Positions 35,843 to 47,336 of a stretch of 64,000 bases of DNA are shown here, piece after piece. Below the pieces are notes generated by a model. The model was not told where the DNA came from and ran no database searches. It worked only from the letters and a program-made list of their open reading frames with translations. Source of the stretch: Rhododendron vialii. Its lineage: Eukaryota > Streptophyta > Magnoliopsida > Ericales > Ericaceae. The first letter of the stretch is position 1. Every line of letters begins with the position of its first letter. The position numbers and the translations under genes are program-made. The stretch covers positions 5,726,501 to 5,790,500 of the forward strand of contig NC_080559.1 in the NCBI RefSeq assembly GCF_030253575.1. The letters are read 5' to 3'.

Positions 35843-38800
35843 TCAAACACCTTGTTGATTGGCACTGGGTTCCTCAGCTTCCACAAACCACCTGTTAACT
35901 CGTTTACGAGCTATGGATACCTGCAAAAAATACATATTATGTTTCCTCTCTTTATATTGAAACATTTTCTACCAAAATCCCTCATTTCCATCGACCTCGA
36001 AGAAAAACGTGCTTCGTTGATTTGTTTTAAGACGTACCAAGCACAAGCAAAAAAAAGAAGAAAAAACACACTTTAATGGGAACTCTAGTTAATCGAGAAA
36101 AATCACTGCTAGCCTGCTAGGATATTATCAAAAATAGGAAAGAATTCCGGAAGTCAAGAACCATGAAAACCCCCTTACCTGATTATCCCAATCAGTTTTG
36201 CAAGTGATTACGATGAGCACAATAGTTTGAACGAATGTGCCAAACAACATACCAATCCAGACACCCTACAAAACAAATCTGCATAAGTAGTTTGAATAAA
36301 CAACTTACTCATTTTGTGAGTGATATAGAGGGATTGAAAGGACTAACAATAATGGAAAACAGATCAAGGAGAATATCGCAAGTGTATTTTCACTTGTCAG
36401 CGTATTGAACGACCACATTAATGACTATGTATAGATCATGGATTTGCGAGGAAAAGGTATAAGCAGTTGAAAAGATAGAAAAACAAACTAAAGCAAAAGA
36501 TGTTTGTCCTACTTTTGTTTAGTGACATTAGACAAATGAGAAGCAAATGTAGTATGTTTCAACAAGAAGAAGACCAAAACATGGTTTTAGTACGTATAAT
36601 TGGCACTAGGGACGTAAAATGAGATTTGATAACTTCGTTTTCCAACGTAAAAAATGAGGAATGAAATACGTAACTCACTTTGACCTGCATATGGAACACA
36701 TAACCGAGCACTACTCCCACTGGAATCCCTACTAGGTAATAGCATGTAATGTTTACATATGCGACAATGCTTTGCCAGCCAGCCCCAACAGCAACACCTG
36801 CAGAATGAATTGAAATTGCACCAACCATTCACTAAAGGCGAATAATTCTTCCTCGGCCAAAAAACTGAAAAGTGTAGGTATCCCAAAATTTTACCCATAA
36901 AGGGATGTGCATAGGGTGGCTTCAAACGTGGTGCAGTGTGGGTCATACTGGAAGAGTGAATTTGGTCGACACTTTTGGAAATTGTCCCACATCGGTTAAT
37001 TATTACCTCGAAAACTAGTATATAAGTGTGGGCGGCCTCTCATCTCATTGCCAATTGGTTTTGAGTTAGATGCTTTAACATGGTATCAGAGCTAGGTAAA
37101 ATCCTAGGCAAGTTTTGTGGGTATGCAGGACAAAAGAGTAAGTATATTACTCCCGATAACATGCTCTACTTCTCCTTTTCCAAAAACAAAACAAAACATG
37201 CTGCTTCTCATCATTCATTGATCTCTTTTCCCATATATATTTGTTGCCATCGTGATACAACCATAGGTAGAGTTGCTGTATAGAAAGGAGAAGATTACCA
37301 GAAAGAACAGGCTGCACACTGTTCAGAAGAATGGAGCATGCCAAAAGAGGCGATAATTCTGCAACTGCAGCAGCTACCTCACTGCTATCTGTGAATGTGT
37401 AAGCTAGGCGGCCCCGAAAGAACAGGAAGAAAATGAAAAACGTGAATCCGATGGCAAACGATGTTAGCACTAGGTTCACGATTGAGAATTTTGCAGCTTT
37501 TGAGTTCCCTCTTCCAAGTTCATTTGAGACCCGTACGCTAGAAATTTCCAAAGACAAAAGCGGTACAAGGCTAAGTGCAAAAATGCTTGACGGTGAGAAA
37601 AAGGAATGTAAAGCGAATAAAAAGGAAAAGAGCTGGACTTCAGGGTCATCCAAGGACCAAGATGTGACTGCAAAAATGACAAGCAATAACAAAAACAACA
37701 TTCTTCACAACAAATAACAAATACCGCAGTACAATAAAAGTACTCATACCTAGCTGCAGCCAAGAAACCAAAAGCTAACATCATTTCCCAGCCATTAATG
37801 TTGAGGCTGCAGAAAGATGCATGTGATCATTTGGATGATAAAGGCTTTGGAACGTTCAAGGGGGAAAGGGGAAGAGAGTTCGACGGAAGGGCGGGAAAAG
37901 AGTGTTACCAAATAGAGAGAGCATTTATTTCAACCTCAGCATTCTCCATGTTTCCCGTTAGAAGAATCAAAACTGTGTTGTACCATAGTTCCAGACTGTC
38001 AGGCAAATCATAGGTTTAAATTGAACCGTTTTGTCATCTCAAAGAAGCAATATGATATATATCAATACGTTACTTTAAGTGAAATGGTATACGGTTCACA
38101 GGATATTGATGTGGTGTACTTCTTTATGGGTTCCACTGTGAAAATTGACAAATAAATAGGTAACAAACCAGACTATGAGAAAAGTAGAAAGCTTCTGCAT
38201 TCATAAGTGTACTGATGCTCATACAATAATATGACAAATCATGAAAATGAAACCACAAAAAAGAGCAAGCACACAAATTCATAAGGATTTGTAGGATTTA
38301 GCTTATGGCCTGCGCACAATGAAAGAGAAGAAACGCTCTGAGATGGCAAGGTCTGTAACCCTACACTCTCCCAGGAATACTGTAGCCCCAAATACCCCTT
38401 TGTAAAGGAAAACCAGCATACAGATTAGGTAAAAAGAATACCCAATATGCAATAATAATATACGGGTCATGCCTATTGGGTCTGTGAGTCGAAAACGTAA
38501 TGTCGGCAGAATTTGAGACACAACTCACCGCGGTATGTGAAAATAAATAAGTAGCCCAGTTTCGAGGTCTAGTCAGGCTCTGGAAAAAAACCATATAATT
38601 CAAGGCTTGTTTGGTTCACAACACTTATTTGCTCATTTTAAAAGCATGCAATAAGCAAATGAGTTTGTTTGGCAGCTACCAAATTGGTTATGACATATTA
38701 ATGCAAAACAACAACCTTAATACATAAAATCCAATAAGCAAATGAGCAATTGGCAGCAAACGAATTTTCTTACTTTGAATTTTTCTTAAGTAATAGGCAG

Positions 38801-40502
38801 ACACCAATAGGCAAGCTATCAAATGGCCCATCATTAGCTCCAGAGGTTAAGAAGAACATGGACATGGAAACCCAAAGCAGGGTCAAAAACCAAGAAGTAA
38901 GGTAAGTGGTGCCTATGGTTTTTTTTTCCCTCCATAACATTATTGGACCGGTCATCATAACTCACCAATATGAAACAAAAAAGGTTATCAACAACTTCCA
39001 ACTACTTATAGACCAACTGGGATACAATTTAAGTGCTTTCAACTTAACTTGCAATGGATGGAAGAAGGCTTACCAAAGCATGGCACCAGATGATAAAGAA
39101 AGCTTGATGATTGGCCACAGATCCTTGAAAGCCAAGAATGAGAAACCCTTCCACGTGTCTCGGCACCCTCCACACATAACAAAGGAAAGCTGGCCCATAT
39201 TAGGAAGCCAATATGCTAAAATGGTAGATATCATCGCCCCAGGAATACCAAATTTGTATCTCACTGTCAAAAGCCATGAGAGAAAGATATGGAGTGAAAG
39301 CGAACAAAATGCCAAGTATGAAATAATCATGTTCTTGCTCTGAGTCTGTAGGAACATCTGGCAGGTTAAGGATGGAATGAAGGAGAACACCACGGGGATA
39401 AACCAGAGAGCAATTACGCCTGCCTCTTCTGCAATGGCTTCATCCTGGCCTAAAGCTTTCAAAATCGGAGTGGTCAAGCAGAACAAAGGGACAAGGAAAA
39501 TCGTGCATGTGAATAGGACCATCCAGGACCTTTGAAGATACACGCCTAGCATGTGGTATTGATTTGCACCATACGCTTGCCCACACAGAGTCTCTAATCC
39601 ACTAGCCATTCCCAACTGCACAACCACATGAACCCATTTTTTTGAAAAATTTTCCATCTCGTTTCGCATAAGAAACAAAAACAAATAAATTATTACCACC
39701 CATTTCTGAGTTCCATATTCTATATATGGAAGTTGAACATTATCCTGGATACTTTTGCTTGGAAAAATCCCCCAACTAGAGATTCAACTCCAAACATCAA
39801 AATTCTAACATTTACATTATTAAACCAAAACAGAAATTGCTTACACCAAGGATGTAAAATTGTCTACGATTAAGCTTATATCGTCATACTGTTAGAAAAT
39901 TCACAGAAAAGGGGAAAAAAACGTAGCTTTATATACCGAGTTAAGAGCAGTGAGTGTCAAATTTATATAGCTGTTTTGCCCTTTCTGTTATCTTTTGGTA
40001 AACCAATTACATAAGAGAAATGATGAGGGTCCTTTACAACATCATATATGGCCCCAAGATGCAGCCTTCCATGATTAGAAATCTTTCTTGAATAAGCTAA
40101 ATCCCTGGAAACCATGATATTTAATTGCTTTGGACAACAAACTTCACTTCTGTATGTTTTCTAGTCTTGTTCCTTAAGTTTCTACTCATTAATAGTGTTT
40201 CAAAGAAAACAAACTAGAGAAAGGTTAGGCTTGTAACATACCACGATACCATTAACAAACCTCAGGAAGACAGTTGAATCAAGAGCATATCCAGCAAGCT
40301 CTGTAGCTCCAATGTGCCCAATAAATGCCTGGCTAATGACAGTAATACCGAAGGTTGAACATCTAGTGAATATAGCCGGACCAGCCACCACCCACATTTT
40401 CTTGGTCTCACTCCATAACCTGTCCTTCAGCTTTTCCTCACTAGGAACACCCTTTTGTCCTTTACCATTCGTCAATAGATTCTCATGAATATCAGGATCC
40501 AT
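35843..40502 (-). CDS. MATE/DTX transporter, gene D (complete, unusual charged residues)
   Basis: A complete MATE antiporter of 489 residues, nearly identical to gene E. Exons: 40242-40502, 39074-39615, 37909-37995, 37750-37806, 37299-37537, 36679-36797, 36179-36265, 35843-35920. The ATG at 40502 starts MDPDIHENLL; the TTG 15 bases upstream is not a start. MatE signatures are present: LETLCGQAYGANQYHMLG, CGGC, LELWYN and QPVLSGVAVGAGWQ. Two changes set it apart. Residue 75, Val in E and aliphatic in the others, is Asp (GTT to GAT) inside the second hydrophobic segment. Residue 292, Asp in B, C and E (AIDALSIC or EIDALSIC), is Asn. The exon 1 end is GTG rather than CTG. Reading frame and splice sites are intact, so it should be expressed, but transport may be altered. 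Intron 5 contains a miniature-retroelement insertion shared with E. Confidence 0.95.
36970..37092 (+). mobile_element. miniature retroelement fragment in intron 5 of gene D
   Basis: This is an LTR-like stretch with CCCACATCGGTTAATTA and ACTAGTATATAAGTGTGGGC, ending just before TGGTATCAGAGC (37081-37092), the initiator-methionine tRNA primer site. Gene E carries the matching insertion at 59490-59600; gene C lacks it. Confidence 0.65.
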
Positions 40503-41093
40503 TTTGGTGAACTCCAATTCTTCTGGTGCTCCGAACGTGCTGCAGAAAAAAAGATACGAATATCAAACTAGTACAACCCACGATCATTTTGCAGTGAGTA
40601 ATACTATACAGGGTCCTCTTTCTCAACTTATTGCCATTTCTTGACGCGAGGCGATTGAGCTAAATTAAAAAATGCACGTAGAACCTAGGAAGGATTCCTG
40701 AGTTACCATTTGAAGAAAGCAGCTCCTACAAACTGAAAAAGAATTCTACATTGACTTTGATCTTCCATTGGGATTCTTCATTAGAGAAGCACATTGAGAA
40801 TGAGCTTGTACTTAAGTCACGCTAGAATCTAACCATGTGTCTAAATAAGAAAGAAAGAGCAAAGATGGTTTCCGTCTGAAGGATGGCCAATGCTTGAATG
40901 TCAATTGGATTTACATAGAGGGATGTTGGTCGGATTTCTTTTGGGGTGCAATTTCAGCCAAATGTCTCAACGGTTACCTAAGGCTTATCAAAACAATGGG
41001 CATTGCAGTTGCGTGTTTTGGAAGGTTTTATGTTCGATAGTTAAATGTTGAATCTAACACTCAGGTGTCCAGGGAAAAACTGCATGTTGTGAA

Positions 41094-41626
41094 TGAAAAA
41101 CGTGTGTGGGAGAATCAAAATAAATACGTAGCGGAAAATTACTTACCTTCTGCCATGGTGTTTAAGTTTTGAGAAATTCGGAAACTATTTCGATCTTGAA
41201 CCAATATGTTCCACAAACACAAACTCCCACTAATTGATTTTGAAGAGCAATGAGTAGGATTTCCAATCTAATCTATATAAATGTTTTTCACACATGTAAC
41301 TTGATGGTAATCACAGGCCATTATATAAATAGATCGGGACCCTTTTCCAATGGACACAACTCTTCGTACTTCTTTCCATCAAAGAAGTAATAAGGCACCT
41401 ATTCATTAATAGTTGCAACTTTATACATGAATGGTCACTAAATCCATTCATGAATAGTCACCATATCTATTCACAAATAGTCACCAAATCTTTTCGTGAA
41501 TAGTCACCAATTATTTAGGCAATAGTTTAATTAAATCTAATATCCATATTTTAGTTATAAACATAAATACTATAAAATATAAATATGATTGTTGTGGCAT
41601 GTGAGCCACATAAATAAATTCCAACA
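41094..41626 (-). repeat. 3' LTR of the LARD-like element
   Basis: Direct repeat partner of 46264-46795; preceded on the minus strand by the purine tract. Confidence 0.9.
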
Positions 41627-42581
41627 TTCTCCCACTTGGCTCACTGGACAAATCAACCAAAAAACTGTTGGATAAAAGATACTAAGTATTGTATATGGCT
41701 ATACAACAACTGTCCAAATAATGGTCTATAGTAGAAATATTGAGTATGAATCATGGCGGTTATGCTATATAAGCAAGCATTTCTTTCCATGTATTACAAT
41801 GGCAAATCTCTCAAAACTTTATGTGGTATCACCTGTAAATCATGACTAACTAATAGTCACTTATGGTCCGCTTTATTTATCCCAATGGATAACTGTATAC
41901 GTACTTCATACCTTATGTGCACATATACGTCTTTATTCTCTAAGAACACTTATAGTGTAACAAAACTTTAATTGAGTATCAATATGAGAGAAAACAAATA
42001 TGAAATAAGCTAAAAGCCATGAATTCATTACATGACATAAACTTTTTTTTTTGCCAGCAATAACTAGCTCAATACTTTATGCTCAATGGTCATGAATTGT
42101 GTTTATGAACTCTTTCTCTCCCCTAATGAGGTAATTTACGTCGATATTCTTTATTTGGCTTTCATCTTTATCTTAGAGAACAAAACTATAGCCAAAGTAA
42201 ACTTAATAAATGGTCTCAATATAACATCGACAACATGAGACATGGCTCCCACTAATTCAGCCTTTCATAGTAAACATCACTTTGAATTGGATGCAACATC
42301 GTGACAAGAGATTTATAGCTTAACCTCTGTCAATTACTCTTGATTAGCATGCATGTACATATAGTTCTTGGTTCTTTATAAGTACCTCACAATCTTTAGT
42401 TGTAGCTTTCTATACCATGTTAACTTGGATATTGATCCAGTAATTCCTTAGCCAATATCCATATAGTCCAGAAAAATGCTTTTACTCCCATTAACTTTAA
42501 GGAGTGTACCTTTGTCTCTATCTACTTATAAACAAAAGGCTGTTTTTTTGCAAATTTCTTTTGGATGCCATTTGAAACCGT

Positions 42582-42743
42582 ATTGGATCTTTGTATAAAT
42601 GCATTAACAGCATAAATGGAACTCCAAATACTCTTACTTTGAACATTAAACATAAGGGACCTTATTGGATCTTCGTATAAATGCATTAACGGCATAAATG
42701 AAACTCTAAATACTCTTACTTTGAACATTAAACATAAGGGACT
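42582..42743. repeat. 82-bp tandem duplication inside the LARD-like element
   Basis: Two adjacent copies start TTGGATCTTTGTATAAATG and TTGGATCTTCGTATAAATG with only a few differences. Confidence 0.85.
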
Positions 42744-43895
42744 AATTCTCCCACTATTAATGTTCAAACTTTTATCTAGCGTGTGAACTTAATCATGTGG
42801 GTATGATGCTTTATCCTCATAACGCAAAAACATGATCCATGCATCCTTGACTAGAGTACTTTTCAGGCAATCAATAAAACTTTCACAACTGGTAGTGAAA
42901 TACAAGAAGCAACTTTAAGAAACAACATGAATGGCTACAATAACCAAGAAATTATGACTCTCAATATTTTGTAAATTCTAACCTTCATGTGGGTAGAGGT
43001 GCATCACGCATGAATTTATGTAACACTTTTATGAATAAGGTAAATAATCTAAACAATGAGAACAAATTCTTCATACCTGTGGGCATAGGAAAAGTTTATT
43101 CTCGACTTCTAAATGTTTATCATACTCAACTTAAATCACAAAAATAAGAATCTCCTCGCAAGACCGAGTTATTATTTATGTGAATTAACTGCAATTTTGT
43201 ATGTTAATCTATACTTGAAATAAAGTAAACTCAAACCTCCCTGTGGGCAAAGGCTTCAATATGCACTGAATCTACTTCACTGCAACAAGACTAGCGAATT
43301 TCGAACATCAAAATGAAAATTCCATAACATGATAACGTAGAAATTTTCCCAAACGAATTAATAGAACTAATTATTCTCCTGTGGGAAAAAATAATTAATT
43401 TTACTAATTCAAACTCAATATAATGTTAAATGCCATAGAACACAAACACGTAGTCCAATGACTATTCCGTGTGTGACTAAACTTGATATGGAACACAATA
43501 ATATGTCAAGATGTTGTGGCTAATCTCAAAATATTACGATGTTCAAGTCACCTCAAAAGGCATCAAGTATACTTCAATGGGATAATCATATGTTTATTAT
43601 AGCCCCTGGTAATGAGAAACGGTTTCAACATAATAAACTGCCAACGCAAATTTTTCAAAGGAAACTGTTCGAAAAGTCACTAGTCGCATTCCACATGAAA
43701 CCGTTTATGATCCAAAAACAACCCATTGTCGTAAACTTCCATATATGCACCGATAGGGTCTAACAGCAACCGACAAAACTGCATTTAACTAATTAAATGG
43801 CACGTAATCGACCTCGAAAGGCATGTCACCAATATCAACAGAAAAATAGGAAGAAATCAAGTGCACCTCATTATAAACCATTAACGCCATGTGAA

Positions 43896-44187
43896 TGCTC
43901 TGGACTACCAATGAATGAAGCATGGTAATGTGAACATAAATTGATTTGGGTCTCTAGGCCTGCCCTCTCTGATGCCATTTGGCTTTGATTTGGGGGCATG
44001 GTTCTACAACAAAACGTCCCTGTAGCTCCTCGGTTCTTGGAGGTTAGGGGAGCCTACTGTTTCAGTGGTATTCTGAGAGCAGCCACTTTGTACATATATT
44101 GCCAAATGTTAGGTCTGTGTCCAATCATCTCCGTCCATACCCCCAATGATTGGGGACTAGATGTGTTATGTTATGTTGTTGTTGTTC
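43896..44187 (+). mobile_element. RTE-LINE- or SINE-type retroposon with a TTG tail
   Basis: A 292-bp insertion ends in GGGGACTAGATGTGTTATG and a TTGTTGTTG tail, a 3' end I recognise from plant RTE-type retroposons. The 13-base target duplication AACGCCATGTGAA is perfect (43883-43895 and 44188-44200). It sits inside the LARD-like element, so it is younger. Confidence 0.75.
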
Positions 44188-44349
44188 AACGCCATGTGAA
44201 ATGCAGATAATCAAATGACTAAACATAATTATCACAATTGGAAGTTCCTAACATTCCACAACAGTGCCTTGATCAAGCATCAATTAGATAGAGGCACGTA
44301 ACATCCAGAGTCACACAAAACCCCGAAAAAGCCGACTGATCTTCCAATT

Positions 44350-45439
44350 GTGTTTTGGCGATGATTAACATACCTAACTATATCTAGAAATCCCCTCTCT
44401 CTCTCTCTAGAAAACTTGTCTAACCAGATCTAGATTCGGGGGAGGGGGGCCGCCGCCTCCTCCTCCCCCGTCGTCGTTCTCCCCTCCCCCCACCTCCCAG
44501 CTTTCCCGTCTTCGTTCCTCCCCGCTTCCCCCCCTCTTTTGTTCCTCTTCCTTCCGTTTTTCTGGCCGGTGGTCCGGCTCTCGTGATGGGCTTTCCATCC
44601 TTGCTGTCCGGCGATGCTGGTTCGGACCGGAGCTAGAAGGCGGTGAGTGGTGGTCCGGTAAGCGGCGGGCATTTGATGTGGCAATAAGGTGAGTTTTGGG
44701 GTTAGGGTTTTGTTTTTATTTTCTTCTGTACCAGCCGTTTGGCTTGGTCTTCTACCGGCCGGTGTCCCCGGTCCGGTCCGTACTGGTCTAGGCTTTTAGA
44801 TCCAGTGGGTGTTGGTGGTGGGATAATAATTTTAGGTTAGGGTTTGTTGTTGACCGGAGCTTTCAGCTGCAGTGACATCCGTTGTGTGCCTGGGTTGTGC
44901 CGGCGATTTTGGTGCGCGATTGGATTGTAGTTGAGGGTTTTGGTATTCGGGGGTGGTGTCTGGTTGCTCCGCTGTAGTTCCACGAGCCCGTCGTGCTGCC
45001 GATGGACGTGTGCCGCAGCCTGGAGTGTTAGCAAGGCTTGCATTGATGTGGTCTACCCGTGTCAGTGGGTTGTCGGCAGTGGTGGTTCGCCAATGTCGCT
45101 GAGCTTTCAGATATGGGTGTGCCGGTGTTTTGAGCGCTTTCTGGATATTTTCCCCGACCAGATTGCATCATGAGCGTAGTTTGGGATTGGACTGTTGTCC
45201 CTCGGGACTTCTCTCTCGAATCTTCTCTATCACTTTCGAAGACGGGCTCCTAGTCCGGCAACCGAGTTGCAGGCCTGCTTCGGCAGGGGTGCCTAGAGTA
45301 GTAGTGTTTGGTTAGCATGTACTCGTGTCTAGCTTGTGTTAGTTTTGGTTCAATCCTGTATTTTGCGATGTAATCTGTCTGCCTTCGGGCTTCTCCATTT
45401 CGTAATGGATTGACATTTTCAAAAAAAAAAAAAAAAAAA
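44350..45439 (+). mobile_element. GC-rich poly(A) retroposon nested in the LARD-like element
   Basis: About 1.09 kb of clearly more GC-rich DNA ends in a 20-A tail (45420-45440) and is flanked by ATCTTCCAATT on both sides (44339-44349 and 45440-45450), the hallmark of target-primed reverse transcription. The 3' end (CTTCGGGCTTCTCCATTTCG then AATGGATTGACATTTTC) looks like a LINE tail. Short frames in it are uninformative. It may be a 5'-truncated LINE or a retroposed transcript. Confidence 0.75.
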
Positions 45440-46263
45440 ATCTTCCAATTTTGATCTTATGCGCACGAAACAATATTTTATGAACACAAATGATTTCCGT
45501 GGCTATGCAATCAAGAACAAACTGTAATAACTACCAATTAAAGGATTGATTTCCAAGCGTTGCATACACAACCAAAACGACCTTCTCAGTTTATAACACA
45601 ATGAGTACGCCAAACGATTAACCCACTGATAATAGAATTAGCAATTCGAAAAGAGAGAAACAATCAATTTGGAAATTTTAAAACCACACCAATTACTTAC
45701 TGACTTCTCAGAGTCAGTCCAACTATAAGTAATTGGAAATCCAAGTCCGTTTTGCCCCGAAACTGTGACGAGATTGGCAAACACGAATTATTCCATTCAA
45801 TTCAAACAAATGAATAGGCATAAAAGTGACTGAAATACCCAACCGTGAAAATAATAACTTTTGCACAAGCAGATTCTCGTGAAAACAGAAACATAATTTC
45901 GGTACTCGACGCTGAATATTTCCAAATACCACTAGTAAAATCTGTTGATCCAACATGCCATAGTAGTTAAACTTGGCCAGATTTTATATTTTGAAGAGCA
46001 CCAAATCCAATTCCAGAACAGAAAAGACGTAAGTGATCAATTAATTAGCGGAAAAGCCGACAACGTTGACTATCATGAAAACAAAACAAATGCTTCTGTG
46101 ATTTTTAGGAAAACCCACAAAGGCCAAGATCAAAACTGAACAAAAAATCTTTTCTCCTAAAAGCATGTACAGTAGCAGTGGATGGGTTTCGACAAATTTA
46201 ATGTTACCAGTCGATTCGTCTCTACTAAACAAAATGACAAAGAAGGTTTGCTTTGCTACCAAA

Positions 46264-46795
46264 TGAAAAACCTGTGTGGGAGAATCAAAATAAATACGCA
46301 GCGGAAAATTACTTACCTTCGCCATGGTATTTAAGTCTTGAGAAATCCGGAAACTATTTCGATCTTGAACCATTATGTTCCACCGACACAAACTCCCACT
46401 AATTGATTTTGGAGAGCAATGGGTAGGATTTCCAATCTAATCTATATAAATGTTTTTCACACATGTAACCTGATGGTAATCACAGACATTTATATAGATA
46501 GATCGGAACACTTTCCCAATGGAAACAACTCTTCGTGCTTCTTACCATCAAAGAAGTAATAAGGCACCTATTCATTGATAGTTGCAACTTTATACATGAA
46601 TGGTCACTAAACCCATTCATAAATAGTCACCATATCTATTCACAAATAGTAACCAAATCTTTTCGTGAATAGTTACCAATTATTTAGGCAATAGTTTAAT
46701 TAAATCTAATACCCATATTTTAGTTATAAACATAAATACTATAAAATATAAATAGGATTGATGTGACAAGTGAGCCACATAAATAAATTCCAACA
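46264..46795 (-). repeat. 5' LTR of the LARD-like element
   Basis: Direct repeat partner of 41094-41626; followed on the minus strand by the primer-binding site two bases inside. Confidence 0.9.
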
Positions 46796-47040
46796 GTGAA
46801 CAGATTTTCCTGAACCTATCCAAATGTTTTGAATGCATGGTGTCTCATCCAACCAAACGGATGTCTTTCACCATTGGCGACTATTGGAAACTTGTAAATC
46901 AGTTACTAAGGAATTATGTTGTAGAATACTCGAAGAGAACTCCTCAAACTCTTGTCTATTGATTTCACCACTTTTTCCCTCAGAAGTATTGTATCATCAT
47001 GTTTCCATGTCATCTTGTCAAGACTGCTAAACAGAACAGC

Positions 47041-47336
47041 CTAACAAAAGTCATGTATCCTTAGATTGGATTTCCAAGACTCCATCTGCATCTGTAGTGG
47101 ATACATTAAAATCTCGAAGAAAACACCTTGGACATATCTTGGATACGCTATATTCCTATAATTTTTGAGTTTTTCTTCTTCAAAGGAGCTTTTATATCCA
47201 TGTTCATAGCGTATTCCACAGCCCCCTTTCTCAAGGGCACCCCTTCCGAAGCCCACCTAAGATTCACAGTGAGGTCAGTGGAAGATATGTTTTGAATGGC
47301 GGAAATTAAGCTCCGTCCGTGTAAGTGCAAGTACAT
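47041..47336 (-). pseudogene. possible frameshifted gene fragment
   Basis: Two overlapping minus-strand frames (47148-47336 and 47041-47256) look protein-like and could be one sequence split by a frameshift: the first includes SSTDLTVNLRWASEGVPLRK, the second continues after it. I do not recognise the family. It may be a relic of a captured or duplicated gene, or chance. Confidence 0.25.

Larger units (their letters stand above)
41094..46795 (-). mobile_element. complete but non-coding LTR retrotransposon (LARD-like)
   Basis: Direct LTRs lie at 41094-41626 and 46264-46795 (533 and 532 bp, about 95 percent identical by eye) and the five-base duplication GTGAA flanks the whole (41089-41093, 46796-46800). 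It is oriented on the minus strand: LTR ends are TGTTGGAATTTATTTATG and GTTTTTCA. A primer site TGGTAGCAAAGC (46250-46261, ten of twelve matching the initiator-tRNA site) abuts the 5' LTR, and a purine tract AAGTGGGAGAA (41627-41637) abuts the 3' LTR. No gag, protease, integrase or reverse transcriptase frame was found, so it must depend on another element. Two younger retroposons are nested inside it. Confidence 0.9.

Noticed and set aside
41627..46263. Search for gag-pol in the LTR element
   Set aside because: No aspartic protease, integrase zinc finger, YVDD-type reverse transcriptase or RNase H motif was seen in any frame; all frames are short.
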